Below are positions 1 through 7,970 of a stretch of 25,594 nucleotides of DNA, in pieces. The stretch covers positions 1 to 25,594 of the forward strand of contig JBLHXN010000044.1 of the NCBI GenBank assembly GCA_047630355.1, in the 5' to 3' direction. The translations under genes were made by a program, and so were the position numbers. The notes below the pieces were generated by a model. That model made no database searches. It was given only the letters and a program-made list of their open reading frames with translations, and had not been told where the DNA came from. Within the stretch, counting starts at the first letter, position 1. Every line of letters begins with the position of its first letter. This DNA comes from JANQUM01 sp047630355 (GTDB lineage: Bacteria; Bacteroidota; Bacteroidia; Cytophagales; Spirosomataceae).

Positions 1-144
1 GTTAAATATTTGCTTTCCCGGTGGGTAACAAGCGTGGTCTTTGTATTCGTCTTTTACGAAGTCGATGAGCTGATTAAAGTACGGCTTGTTAAATTCCGTT
101 TCGAGGTGTTTTTTCCAGTCTTCAGCTATTTGTACGTCCGCCAT
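1..144 (-). CDS. ung: Uracil-DNA glycosylase, N-terminal part (runs off the window)
   Basis: This is the first 48 codons of a gene that continues past the left edge. The peptide starts MADVQIAEDWKKHLETEF and ends YPPGKQIFN. The pattern W..hL..EF..PYF..L..FV..E......YPPgk.iFN is the N-terminal signature of family 1 uracil-DNA glycosylases, which excise uracil from DNA as the first step of base excision repair in the cytoplasm. The active-site Asp motif (GQDPYH) would lie just beyond the edge, so it cannot be checked. The ATG at 144-142 is 61 bp downstream of the last glycosyltransferase stop codon, so the gene may be read from the polysaccharide operon or from its own promoter; none was recognised. 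It is a housekeeping gene probably unrelated to the cluster in function. Confidence 0.85.
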   Translation of the reverse strand, partial: MADVQIAEDWKKHLETEFNKPYFNQLIDFVKDEYKDHACYPPGKQIFN

Positions 145-205
145 TGTGTAGGTATTTTGTTCTTTAAATGGTAAAATAACATGCCGTAGTGAGAGAATGT
201 TCAGG

Positions 206-1057
206 TCAATCCTGAGCGTAAACGTAATAACGGTTGAAGAAATCGTCGATTCTTTGATTTACTTTTTTCAGTTTAGGTGAAATAACCCATTGGGCATAAC
301 TTAATTCAGGAACCGGAATACCGTATTCTGGAACAACCGAAAGTAACTTAGACTTAGGTAGATCCGTGTAGTTTGTTGTGATGATTTCTTGCTGACTTAT
401 ATTCTTCCTTTCAGGCTTGTTCCAATTTCCCATATTGACGCCCGGATGCTTTAGAACGTGCGTATTTTTGAAAAAAATCGGAGCAAATTCTAAACAAAGG
501 CGATCGGTATTCATTCCCTTACACGGGTCAAAATATCCTTTAAAGCGAGTATGATTCTGCCACCATTCTATCCATTTATCCGTAGTTTCGGAAGCATTGA
601 AACCCATGCAGCCGTTGTGAAAGACGCCAAAATTTAACGCATCATTTTCTTTCGGATGTTGATGAGCGAATAATAATTGCGGAACAACGAAAGCATTATG
701 AGAAGCTAAAGTTTTATCGAAAATATCAACTGATTGATGAATAACCGTCGAGCAATCTAAGTAGATGACTTGCTTTTCCTCTTTCAGTAAATGACTAAAC
801 ACAAATGGCTTGCAATTATTTTTGAGTTCGTCCCAATTATAACGATTACTCAATTCCGTCAAGATTTCGCGATTGATACTATTCATTGACAGTATTCTGA
901 AATCATAGTCGAAGTTGGTAGGTATATTTCCTTCCTCGTCAATCAACACAACCACAAAATCGATATCAGAAGTGTATTTCTTCATACTTCCGAAAAGACG
1001 GTTTGCGTACGGCAAATCCCGAACGTAGCAAGTGGTGAAATAGAGTAATTTATTCAT
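206..1057 (-). CDS. GT8-like glycosyltransferase with degenerate DxD motif
   Basis: A 283-residue cytoplasmic protein that resembles the 329-residue product encoded at 2310-3299. Both have a Rossmann-like start (MNKLLYFTTCYVRDLPYANR), a metal-site region, an N-G-F core and a WW...D...G...TD......PIFF...G.N...WN..ER tail typical of GT-A sugar transferases (GT8-like) found in polysaccharide clusters. At the place where its neighbour has FDPD, this protein has LDCS (residues 100-103), so the second Asp of the nucleotide-sugar/metal-binding DxD motif is gone. It could be an inactive or regulatory paralogue, or use a different metal geometry. The start codon directly abuts the upstream stop (TAAATG), so translation is probably coupled. 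The donor and acceptor sugars cannot be told from sequence. Confidence 0.75.
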   Translation of the reverse strand: MNKLLYFTTCYVRDLPYANRLFGSMKKYTSDIDFVVVLIDEEGNIPTNFDYDFRILSMNSINREILTELSNRYNWDELKNNCKPFVFSHLLKEEKQVIYLDCSTVIHQSVDIFDKTLASHNAFVVPQLLFAHQHPKENDALNFGVFHNGCMGFNASETTDKWIEWWQNHTRFKGYFDPCKGMNTDRLCLEFAPIFFKNTHVLKHPGVNMGNWNKPERKNISQQEIITTNYTDLPKSKLLSVVPEYGIPVPELSYAQWVISPKLKKVNQRIDDFFNRYYVYAQD

Positions 1058-2290
1058 TTAAATATTCTTCTTTGTCGTTAATAACGCTACTTCAATTCTG
1101 TCCGTAGCGGCTTCGAGCGTCCAGTTTTTTTGCACGTTTTGCAGGGCAACCCTTCCCATCTCGGCTTGGCGTTCGGGGTTATCAATAAGTAATTCAATTC
1201 TTTCGGCCAATGTGGTTGCTTCCGGAACGCACAGAAAGCCGTTTTTTCCGTCAATTATCGTTTCCCGCACTCCTCCCTGAGCTACTGCTACCACGGGCGT
1301 TTGGCAAGCATTTGCTTCGAGCGGAGCCAACCCAAAAGGCTCCAAACGCGATGTGTAAAGCATACAAATAGCGTTTGAAAGAAGTAACACCAACTCTTCG
1401 TCCGAAACCATCTCTTTCACCTCAAAACGCACATTTTTCAGTTCTGCAAGTTGAATGATTTCTTCGTAAAGTGCTCCATCTTTCATGTTGGAAACCCAAA
1501 GAAGCGTAGGACGTTTATGTTCAGGGATTTCACCAATGGTGTCGACAGCGAGCAGTGGATTTTTATTAAAAAACAAATTCCCTAAACCGATTACGTAAGG
1601 TGAGGAAGGTGCTTTTTTTGCAGGCTTGAAAACGTCGGTATTAATGCCTAAATAACAAACTTCTCCCGCCCGATTATAAGCACGGGCACAGCTTTCGGAA
1701 GAGAATACGGAGTTGACCAATAACTTGTCTGTAGTTTCAATATTTAACCGCTCTTCGCGGAGTTGCACCCGCATGCGGCGTTCGTACCACAAATCTTTGA
1801 AAAATAACTGCCAGTAACTCCGGCGAAGCCACTGGATTTCTGAAATGCCAGGTGGGTACCAAGGCGTGTAAGGCTGAGCTTCGTAGAAATAGCGGAACGG
1901 TTCGCCGTGATATAAAACTGTAGGAATTTTTACGTAGCGACTCATGAACGGAGCGGCGTAATATTTACAATTTCCGATTAACAGCACGTCAAAATCTCCC
2001 TCGTTAATATTATTTGCACAAGCCATGCAATGGTCTTCCATGGCTTTGATATTGTTATCTTTTTGAAAGAAAAACGATTGGACGTTATCCCGAAAACTGT
2101 ATTCTGAGTACCGGAGAAGCGGAATAATGTGAATATTGACCGAGTCAGGAAATTTCATAAAATAGTTTGCCGTTGGGTTGCACCCCCATATCTCAATTGT
2201 GTGTCCTTTGTCGAGAAGACCTATAATGTGGTTATTCAAAGCTCTCGCCCCGCCACCGCTCGGTAAATTATGCCAAACTGCTATTTTCAT
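1058..2290 (-). CDS. Family 4 glycosyltransferase (GT-B fold)
   Basis: A 410-residue retaining glycosyltransferase, probably adding a sugar to a surface polysaccharide on the cytoplasmic face of the inner membrane. The N-terminus has the GT4 glycine loop (SGGGARALNNH, residues 11-21). The C-terminal domain has the E-x7-E donor-binding motif in RLEPFGLAPLEA (E317 and E325), followed by PVVAVAQGGVRE and DGKNGFL, which are typical of GT4. The reading frame stays open upstream to 2503, but those codons overlap the preceding gene and have no family similarity; the ATG at 2290 gives MKIAVWHNLP, the expected beta-strand start of the fold, 19 bp after the upstream stop. It ends immediately before the next ATG. 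Substrate unknown. Confidence 0.9.
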   Translation of the reverse strand: MKIAVWHNLPSGGGARALNNHIIGLLDKGHTIEIWGCNPTANYFMKFPDSVNIHIIPLLRYSEYSFRDNVQSFFFQKDNNIKAMEDHCMACANNINEGDFDVLLIGNCKYYAAPFMSRYVKIPTVLYHGEPFRYFYEAQPYTPWYPPGISEIQWLRRSYWQLFFKDLWYERRMRVQLREERLNIETTDKLLVNSVFSSESCARAYNRAGEVCYLGINTDVFKPAKKAPSSPYVIGLGNLFFNKNPLLAVDTIGEIPEHKRPTLLWVSNMKDGALYEEIIQLAELKNVRFEVKEMVSDEELVLLLSNAICMLYTSRLEPFGLAPLEANACQTPVVAVAQGGVRETIIDGKNGFLCVPEATTLAERIELLIDNPERQAEMGRVALQNVQKNWTLEAATDRIEVALLTTKKNI

Positions 2291-2309
2291 ATTCTTTAGT
2301 TGAAAGTTC

Positions 2310-3299
2310 TCAGCTGTTATCTTTTTCAATCCAACGTAACACTTTCTCAAACGGAAATTTGAATATTTTCCTGACTCTAAGAAAGCGGTAGATTTTTCGT
2401 GGTTTGATGTAAAAGCACGGGATGGTTTGCCAGTATTCCTGATGATTTCCAAGTAATGATTTCTTGTAAATTTCAAACAACGGAACGATGTCCGGTCGCT
2501 CATTGAAATGGATTCTGTCTTGGTACTTTGAAACTACTTCGGGCTTGAACGGGCTATAACCGCTGTAATGGAAGAAATGCAAATCGAATTCATTGTTGAT
2601 TCGCCACGTGCCGTTTTCATTCGAAAAAGAACGCTCATGGAGGTTCCAGTACGCCACGTTATAGCCTAAATCGTAATCAATATGGGCGTCTTCAAAGAAG
2701 ATAGGGACAAGGTCAATCCAGTGTTGATCCGTGAAAAGACCATCGCACAAATCAATTTTTGCCCCGTATTTGAGTTTTTCCATCCACCATTCCACAAAGC
2801 GAATGCTTTCATCCGAACGCCCAACTCCGATAAAGCCTAAATTATAGATTCCGGTTTTTACCAAATCGTTTTCTGATTGCCATTTATCGTCGTCATACGG
2901 CGTAGTCAAGTGCGGCGTGAGTACAATATTATGTTGGCGAAGGTTAGCCTTTAATTCAGAAAGGTCGTCGTAAATAATAATGTCTGGGTCGAAGTAAATA
3001 ACGGCTTCTGCATCGGCATAAGTATCGAAAAAATACTTCATATAGTACGGCTTTACTGCGGTATTTAGCTCCGTAATGTCGTAACGGTCGCACATTTCCG
3101 CAAAATCTTCAATACTTATTCGATGTACTTCGAGTAAATCAAACGGCGGCAGAATACTCTCGTCGAGGTCTTTATCATCCAGTTTATCTACTACGCCAAT
3201 AACAAATTTTATATCGGGATTTAGTCTTTGCAGCGATTCGCCAAGCGTATGTGCCTGGGCGAAATAATTAACTGAACAAAGCGTGTAGGCAATAATCAT
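2310..3299 (-). CDS. GT8-like glycosyltransferase with intact DxD
   Basis: A 329-residue GT-A type transferase. It opens with MIIAYTLCSVNYFAQAHTL, carries the metal/nucleotide-sugar motif YFDPDIII (D104, D106), and has a conserved second half with YNLGFIG, WW, DGLFTDQHWIDLVPIFF and GYNVAYWN. These are hallmarks of a GT8-like family often seen in Bacteroidota and cyanobacterial polysaccharide loci. It is related to the 283-residue protein two genes downstream (206-1057), suggesting an old duplication within the cluster. A 127-bp non-coding gap precedes it, holding a -7-like element inside a block shared with the promoter region of the gene at 23875-24708, so it may start its own transcript. 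The sugar transferred is unknown. Confidence 0.82.
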   Translation of the reverse strand: MIIAYTLCSVNYFAQAHTLGESLQRLNPDIKFVIGVVDKLDDKDLDESILPPFDLLEVHRISIEDFAEMCDRYDITELNTAVKPYYMKYFFDTYADAEAVIYFDPDIIIYDDLSELKANLRQHNIVLTPHLTTPYDDDKWQSENDLVKTGIYNLGFIGVGRSDESIRFVEWWMEKLKYGAKIDLCDGLFTDQHWIDLVPIFFEDAHIDYDLGYNVAYWNLHERSFSNENGTWRINNEFDLHFFHYSGYSPFKPEVVSKYQDRIHFNERPDIVPLFEIYKKSLLGNHQEYWQTIPCFYIKPRKIYRFLRVRKIFKFPFEKVLRWIEKDNS

Positions 3300-3327
3300 G
3301 GAGTGGTTTTACGGATACTGGAAATTC

Positions 3328-3353
3328 GCAGTCGCAAAAATAAGGATTATTTT
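3328..3353 (-). promoter_or_regulatory. Promoter/operator-like block shared with another gene
   Basis: Read on the minus strand it contains TATTTTTG (plus-strand 3335-3342), matching the Bacteroidota -7 consensus TAnnTTTG, 35 nt before the ATG at 3299. The surrounding 26 bp are identical at 24 positions to 24737-24762, which lies at the same distance (29 bp) from the start codon of the gene beginning at 24708. Within the block, AAAATAA-GGA-TTATTTT (3337-3353) is a perfect 7-bp inverted repeat that overlaps the -7 element. No convincing -33 TTG was found. Either a strong variant promoter or a regulator-binding site. Confidence 0.5.
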
Positions 3354-3426
3354 TCGGGGAGGAAGTTTAGGAGTCGATTTCAGGATTAAGTGTTACAATA
3401 ATATCACCTTTGTGGGATTTTTAAAT

Positions 3427-4572
3427 TTAAGGAGTCATTTTATTCAATAATGCCTCAATTTTCTTAACCGAATTATCGAAGCTATAAATTTCAAGAACTT
3501 TCCGTTTTGCAGTTTGTCCAAGAGCTTTGGCTTCGTCGGGGTTTTTTCGCCAATGGAGAAGTTTTTTTGCCATTTGATTTACATCGAGGTAAGGTACTAC
3601 CGCTCCGGCATCGTCTTCGACAAATTCACCGCAGCCGCCGGTTTTATCGAAACCCAAAATCGGTTTGGTGGCCAAGGCGGCTTCCAGCATTACTAGCGGA
3701 AAAGGGTCTTCACGGGAAGGTAGTAAAAATACGTCTGAGCTACCAATAATTTCTACCGCTTGTGAAGTTGGTTCTAGTAAGATAACATCTTCATGCAGTC
3801 CCATTTTTTTGAGATCATAAACCGTCTTATCGTACAAGTCTCCGGCGTGTTTCACGCCTATCCAAACAAAACGAATTTTGCTATCAGAGCTGTGTTGATT
3901 CACTGCGTTGGCAACTTGAATGAAAATATCAAGACCTTTTCGCCATTCGGCATTTCCGCAACCTGTTACCACAAAATCCACGGCAGAAAGACCCAATTTA
4001 GTTCGTGTTTCTGTAATATCGAGTTTATCTAATTTTTCATTAACTGTTTGATTATCAATGAACGAATGAACTGTAGTAACTTGATTAAACGAAACGCTGT
4101 GGTTTTCAATCAAATTTTCACCAACGGCGTTAGAACACGCAATAATTTTATCTGAAAGCCTGAAAAGTTGTTTTCTTTGTTCAAGTTCTGAATATAGCTG
4201 AATCGAGAACTCAAGTTCGTGAATGTGTGATACGACAGGAATTTGCAAAGCGTTTTTTAATTCAGCTACTACTTTGGCACTCGCAATAGTATTTACATAT
4301 ATTAAAAAAATATTCGCCATACGAAGCTCCGAAAATAACTGCTCATTTGTGCTTTGATCAGCTCCGAAAATTCTGGCGTATTTACTTGGTTTTTCGTACG
4401 AATAATGATGTACCGTGGCTACTTCTGCAAAGTCCTTTTCTAAAACTCCGCTCCCCAAAAGTAACAGCGAAAGTTCGTGTCCCTGTTGTTTCAGATAAAC
4501 CATTAAGTTTAACAAAAAGAGTTGTGCTCCGGCACGGTTCGCGTCGTGGCTGACGAATAAAAAATGCTTCAT
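3427..4572 (-). CDS. Family 4 glycosyltransferase (GT-B fold)
   Basis: A 381-residue GT4 enzyme. It begins MKHFLFVSHDANRAGAQLFLLNL, the usual first strand and loop of the GT-B acceptor domain, followed by HIHELE and the IIACSNAV strand typical of the domain crossover. The donor domain has WRKGLD and the motif SREDPFPLVMLEA (residues 287-299), where the first Glu of E-x7-E is replaced by Asp (D290...E298), a variant common in this subgroup. The start ATG overlaps the upstream stop by 4 nt (ATGA), so it is co-translated with the GT4 at 4569-5681. It ends before the 127-bp gap at 3300-3426. Acceptor and donor are not deducible. Confidence 0.88.
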   Translation of the reverse strand: MKHFLFVSHDANRAGAQLFLLNLMVYLKQQGHELSLLLLGSGVLEKDFAEVATVHHYSYEKPSKYARIFGADQSTNEQLFSELRMANIFLIYVNTIASAKVVAELKNALQIPVVSHIHELEFSIQLYSELEQRKQLFRLSDKIIACSNAVGENLIENHSVSFNQVTTVHSFIDNQTVNEKLDKLDITETRTKLGLSAVDFVVTGCGNAEWRKGLDIFIQVANAVNQHSSDSKIRFVWIGVKHAGDLYDKTVYDLKKMGLHEDVILLEPTSQAVEIIGSSDVFLLPSREDPFPLVMLEAALATKPILGFDKTGGCGEFVEDDAGAVVPYLDVNQMAKKLLHWRKNPDEAKALGQTAKRKVLEIYSFDNSVKKIEALLNKMTP

Positions 4573-5681
4573 AAATTATTGATAATTCGCTGCCAGTTTT
4601 CAATCTGATTAGTCTTATCGAAGTCTAACGCCCGGCTTTTTAGTTTCTCTTTATCAAACGGTAACGTACCGTTCTGAATTGCTTTCATTTTGTCAATAAG
4701 TTTGGTAGTACTCATCCCTTCAACTAAAGCTCCCATGCCATTTTGCATAATTTCTTCAATACCGCCGGCATTAAAACCGACAATCGGTTTTTGCAGAAAA
4801 GCGGCTTCAACTAACACCAAACCCAGCGGTTCTTCTCGTGATAAAAGCACGAAACCATCGGCGATATTGAGGTAATCGTAATACTGATCAGATTGCGGTG
4901 GAATGTGAATGAAATTTAGATTGTTCTTGGCAACACTTTGTTCGATATAATGCCAGATTCCCGTCGGGCTCTTACGTCCAATCCAAGCGATGTAAGCATT
5001 CTCAGGAAGCTTTTCCAATATTTCAGGAATCAAATCGTAGCCTTTTCGTACAGACATCATTCCTGACATTATCCATATAAAAGCATCTCGTGGAATATTC
5101 AGTTCTTTCCGCAAATCCGCGGGGTTTCGCGTAACTTTTATCAGTTCCTTATCGATGAATGAATACGAAACTTCTGCCTCGTAACCCATACGGGTTAAAT
5201 ATTTGCGGGAAGCCTCCGAGCAGCAAATTATTTTTGCGGCGTTTTCAAACATCAATTCGGTTTCTTCGGCTCGTAAATCGTTGTAAATCGTGATTGACTC
5301 GTGCACATGTAAGACGTACGGAACGCCTAACTCAACCGCCAATGCTGCCACTTCGGGCATGATGATGGTATTGATGTACCAAAAATCAGGTCGGTGCTTT
5401 TTCTGAATGCGTTTGAGTTGCGTAATGTCTGGTACGCAACCCGTAATCTTATTGTAAATGCCTTCGTAAACTCCGTACGGAAAGCTGTCTTTTTTATTGG
5501 AATGGTACGTAAAGTCTGCTGGGCTATTAGTCCCGACTAATTCGCCTTTCTTTCGGGCGTAAACGATGGTTTCAGTAGGGGTATTTTTTAAATAATTGAG
5601 GTAATACCACAGCATCATTTCCGAGCCGGTCCGACCTCCGGTTGGAGTGACAAAAAGAATTTTTTTTGGTGCTGTGCTCAA
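4569..5681 (-). CDS. Family 4 glycosyltransferase (GT-B fold)
   Basis: A 370-residue GT4 enzyme with the N-terminal loop VTPTGGRTGSEMML (residues 11-24), the mid-protein HVHES and IICCSEASRKYL segments, and the donor-binding motif SREEPLGLVLVEAA (E284 and E292, exact E-x7-E), followed by KPIVGFNAGGIEEI. It shares order and spacing of motifs with the next gene downstream (3427-4572), so the two may be old paralogues that add successive sugars. It starts 12 bp after the GT2 stop and its own stop overlaps the next start by 4 nt, firmly placing it in the operon. No membrane segment is seen; it would act at the cytoplasmic membrane surface on a lipid-linked glycan. Confidence 0.88.
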   Translation of the reverse strand: MSTAPKKILFVTPTGGRTGSEMMLWYYLNYLKNTPTETIVYARKKGELVGTNSPADFTYHSNKKDSFPYGVYEGIYNKITGCVPDITQLKRIQKKHRPDFWYINTIIMPEVAALAVELGVPYVLHVHESITIYNDLRAEETELMFENAAKIICCSEASRKYLTRMGYEAEVSYSFIDKELIKVTRNPADLRKELNIPRDAFIWIMSGMMSVRKGYDLIPEILEKLPENAYIAWIGRKSPTGIWHYIEQSVAKNNLNFIHIPPQSDQYYDYLNIADGFVLLSREEPLGLVLVEAAFLQKPIVGFNAGGIEEIMQNGMGALVEGMSTTKLIDKMKAIQNGTLPFDKEKLKSRALDFDKTNQIENWQRIINNL

Positions 5682-5693
5682 ATTTGTGCTGTG

Positions 5694-6680
5694 TTAAACC
5701 TTATAAAATACCTTCTGATTGAAAAGTATATTTACAAAGTGTTTGCTAAAAGTGCCGATGGTTTGGGCAAATTTACGTTGTGCGGTGAGTTCTTGAAAGG
5801 GATTTCGGAATTTCGATAAATTCGTACCGATTTTTAGAAGGTAAAAGAGCGGAATCCAAAGCCAATAATGTAGCATTAGGGCCGCGTAATAAAATACTCC
5901 GAATTGCTTCCGAATCCAAACTAAATTGGACAATTGAGCTTGTGGGTCAAAGCGATTGAAATAGGTAATTTCTTTGAGTTGACGTTGCTTTCGTTCGGCA
6001 CTGCTTCCCCACTCATCGTGAATAAATTTGCAGTCTTGAAGAATTACCGTTTTGCCAAATTTCTTTAATCGGTTTGACCATTCTACATCTTCGCCGTACA
6101 TAAAAAAAGATTCATCGAAGCCGTCCGTTTTTTTAAAAATATCACGATGTAAAAGTACAAACGCCCCAGGAACAAAATCTATCTCTTCAGGATTATTGTA
6201 TTTATTCTCGGGAATTAGTTTTTCGATGAAAGCATCCGCTTTCTTATTTGGGAATAACAGCCACGAATAACGAAGAATTGGGGCGTAAAACGGACTCAGT
6301 CTTTTGATACTTTTATCAGTATTTAGCTGAACGGCTCCCGCCGCGGCAATATTACCTGCTGATTTATAACGATTTATCGCCTGTTTAATGCTGTCGTCAA
6401 TTATTAAAGTATCGGAATTTAATAAAAGGAAGTATTCGCCTTTTGCGTTTTGCATTCCCAGATTATTTGCCCGTCCGAACCCGGCGTTGTAACCTGTTTC
6501 AAACCATTTTATTTCGGAAAACTTACTTTTCAGGAACGCTTCGTCGTCTGCTTTTGAAGCGTTGTTCACGATAATTATTTCGAAATCAATATTTTCAGTC
6601 CATTCATAAATTGATGCTACACACGCCGCGATGAGTTCGGGCGTTTTATAATTTACAATAATGATGGATAGTGTTGGCAA
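5694..6680 (-). CDS. Family 2 glycosyltransferase, rhamnosyltransferase-like
   Basis: A 328-residue inverting GT-A transferase. The start MPTLSIIIVNYKTPELI is the standard GT2 first strand. NSDT (residues 88-91) is the metal-binding DxD-type motif, VPGAFVLLHRD (170-180) and FMYGEDVEWSNRLKKFG (193-209) are the acceptor-site motifs seen in WbbL-like rhamnosyltransferases. A hydrophobic stretch near residues 263-282 (YYAALMLHYWLWIPLFYLL) may anchor it to the membrane. It follows the aminotransferase gene by 19 bp. The rhamnosyl donor is only suggested by family resemblance. Confidence 0.88.
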   Translation of the reverse strand: MPTLSIIIVNYKTPELIAACVASIYEWTENIDFEIIIVNNASKADDEAFLKSKFSEIKWFETGYNAGFGRANNLGMQNAKGEYFLLLNSDTLIIDDSIKQAINRYKSAGNIAAAGAVQLNTDKSIKRLSPFYAPILRYSWLLFPNKKADAFIEKLIPENKYNNPEEIDFVPGAFVLLHRDIFKKTDGFDESFFMYGEDVEWSNRLKKFGKTVILQDCKFIHDEWGSSAERKQRQLKEITYFNRFDPQAQLSNLVWIRKQFGVFYYAALMLHYWLWIPLFYLLKIGTNLSKFRNPFQELTAQRKFAQTIGTFSKHFVNILFNQKVFYKV

Positions 6681-6699
6681 GTTACGGATGGGTTAACTT

Positions 6700-7794
6700 C
6701 TACAGATTTACGTTTATAATTTTTGAAACCTGTTCAACCGTATCTGCTGAAGTATCGTGCGAAAGTGGCAACGATAATACGTTCTGAGCCACTTTTTCTG
6801 AGACCGGGCACGACTGAGATTCTTTTAAATAAGGCAGGCGATTCAACGCTGGATAAAAGTACCGTCTTGGATAGATATTTATGGCGTTCAACTCCTCGAT
6901 AACCTTCATTATAGTTGCTTCGTCATTGAACACAATGGGGTAGTAAGCGTAATTATATTCAAAGTTATCGAACTTCGTGAATGGCTTGAAAAGCTTATCC
7001 CAATTTAGGCTTGAGTCGTACAGTTCGCTTGCTTTTTTACGGTGAGCAATAATACTGTCTAAGTGAGGTAAATTACTCAATCCCATTGCAGCGTGGAATT
7101 CGGAGTTTTTGCCGTTTATTCCCACTCTGAAATAGTTGTCGTTGATATGTCCGAAGCTTCTTGACTGTATTAGTTTAGTTAGGATCTCGTCGTTATTGCA
7201 TACTACGCAACCTCCTTCGGTGGTATGAAAAACCTTCGTGGCGTGAAAACTACACGTGGTTATATCTCCGAAATTCAACACAGGTACACCGTTAAGTCTG
7301 GTCCCGAAGGCATGTGCTCCGTCGTAAATTACTTTTAGATTGTGCTTTTTCGCTATTTCGTCAATCCGCTCTATATCGCAGGGGCGACCGTACACATGTG
7401 TTGCGAGTATCGCCGATGTTTTGGGAGTGATTGCGGCTTCTATTAATTCCGTATTAAGGTTGAAGTCATGGGCGTTTATGTCCGTAAAAATAGGCGTACA
7501 ATTTTCCCATAAAATAGAAGTTGTAGTGGCACAGTATGAGAATGGGGTGGTGATGATTTCGCCGCTAAGTTCTAACACCTTAATAGCTAATTGTAGAGCT
7601 ACGGTTCCGTTTCCAACGAATAGAACACGTTCGTTGTCTAACCTTGTCCGTAGTTTCTTTTCTAATTCCAGTAGAAGTGGTCCGTCGTTGGTAAGCCAAC
7701 CGTTACGCCATATTTGTTCTACGTAAGTTTGGTACTCTTCTATAGGCGGCAAAAAAGCCTTTGTTACGTTTATTCTTTCCAATGGATTTATCAA
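6700..7794 (-). CDS. DegT/DnrJ/EryC1/StrS aminotransferase (nucleotide-sugar)
   Basis: A 364-residue PLP enzyme that would transfer an amino group from glutamate to a keto-sugar nucleotide, giving an amino-deoxy sugar for the polysaccharide built by the downstream glycosyltransferases. Visible features are GNGTVAL (61-67), the PLP-stacking and -binding region YDGAHAFG (D158, H161) and the Schiff-base lysine in SFHATKVFHTTEGG (K187), all in family order and at full family length. Related proteins include FdtB/QdtB/VioA-type sugar aminotransferases, but which keto-sugar is used cannot be decided. No dehydratase or nucleotidyltransferase for the sugar is in the window. It is the first gene of the minus-strand cluster and has a good promoter match just upstream. 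Confidence 0.88.
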   Translation of the reverse strand: MINPLERINVTKAFLPPIEEYQTYVEQIWRNGWLTNDGPLLLELEKKLRTRLDNERVLFVGNGTVALQLAIKVLELSGEIITTPFSYCATTTSILWENCTPIFTDINAHDFNLNTELIEAAITPKTSAILATHVYGRPCDIERIDEIAKKHNLKVIYDGAHAFGTRLNGVPVLNFGDITTCSFHATKVFHTTEGGCVVCNNDEILTKLIQSRSFGHINDNYFRVGINGKNSEFHAAMGLSNLPHLDSIIAHRKKASELYDSSLNWDKLFKPFTKFDNFEYNYAYYPIVFNDEATIMKVIEELNAINIYPRRYFYPALNRLPYLKESQSCPVSEKVAQNVLSLPLSHDTSADTVEQVSKIINVNL

Positions 7795-7806
7795 TTAAAT
7801 TGGCAC

Positions 7807-7837
7807 CAAAAGTACATCAAATCGGGCATTCATCCAA
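7807..7837 (-). promoter_or_regulatory. Promoter of the glycosyltransferase cluster
   Basis: On the minus strand, TTG (7837-7835) is followed after 20 nt by TACTTTTG (7814-7807), matching the Bacteroidota -33 TTG / -7 TAnnTTTG promoter with normal spacing. The ATG at 7794 is only 12 nt past the -7 element, implying a very short leader. Confidence 0.55.
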
Positions 7838-7917
7838 TATGATGTTTAACAGTAAAGTTTGTTTAATTGTAAATTTCGCACGTACAAACTAAAACGGTGT
7901 TTTTTCGCAGTTCTACC

Positions 7918-7952
7918 AAATTGAGACAGAAGAAGTACTCTTGTCTCAATTT
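7918..7952 (-). terminator. Hairpin terminator after the PBP1A gene
   Basis: A perfect 11-bp inverted repeat, AAATTGAGACA / TGTCTCAATTT, with a 13-nt loop lies 18 nt past the PBP1A stop codon (7971). The stem carries its own A/T tract at the ends rather than a separate long U-run, so termination could work in either direction. It separates the PBP1A gene from the aminotransferase promoter. Confidence 0.6.
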
Positions 7953-7970
7953 CGTAGTCCTAAGTTTGCT

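Noticed and set aside
2291..2503. A 71-codon N-terminal extension of the GT4 gene at 1058-2290
   Set aside because: It overlaps the coding end of the GT8-like gene and shows no family similarity. The ATG at 2290 gives the expected GT-B start.
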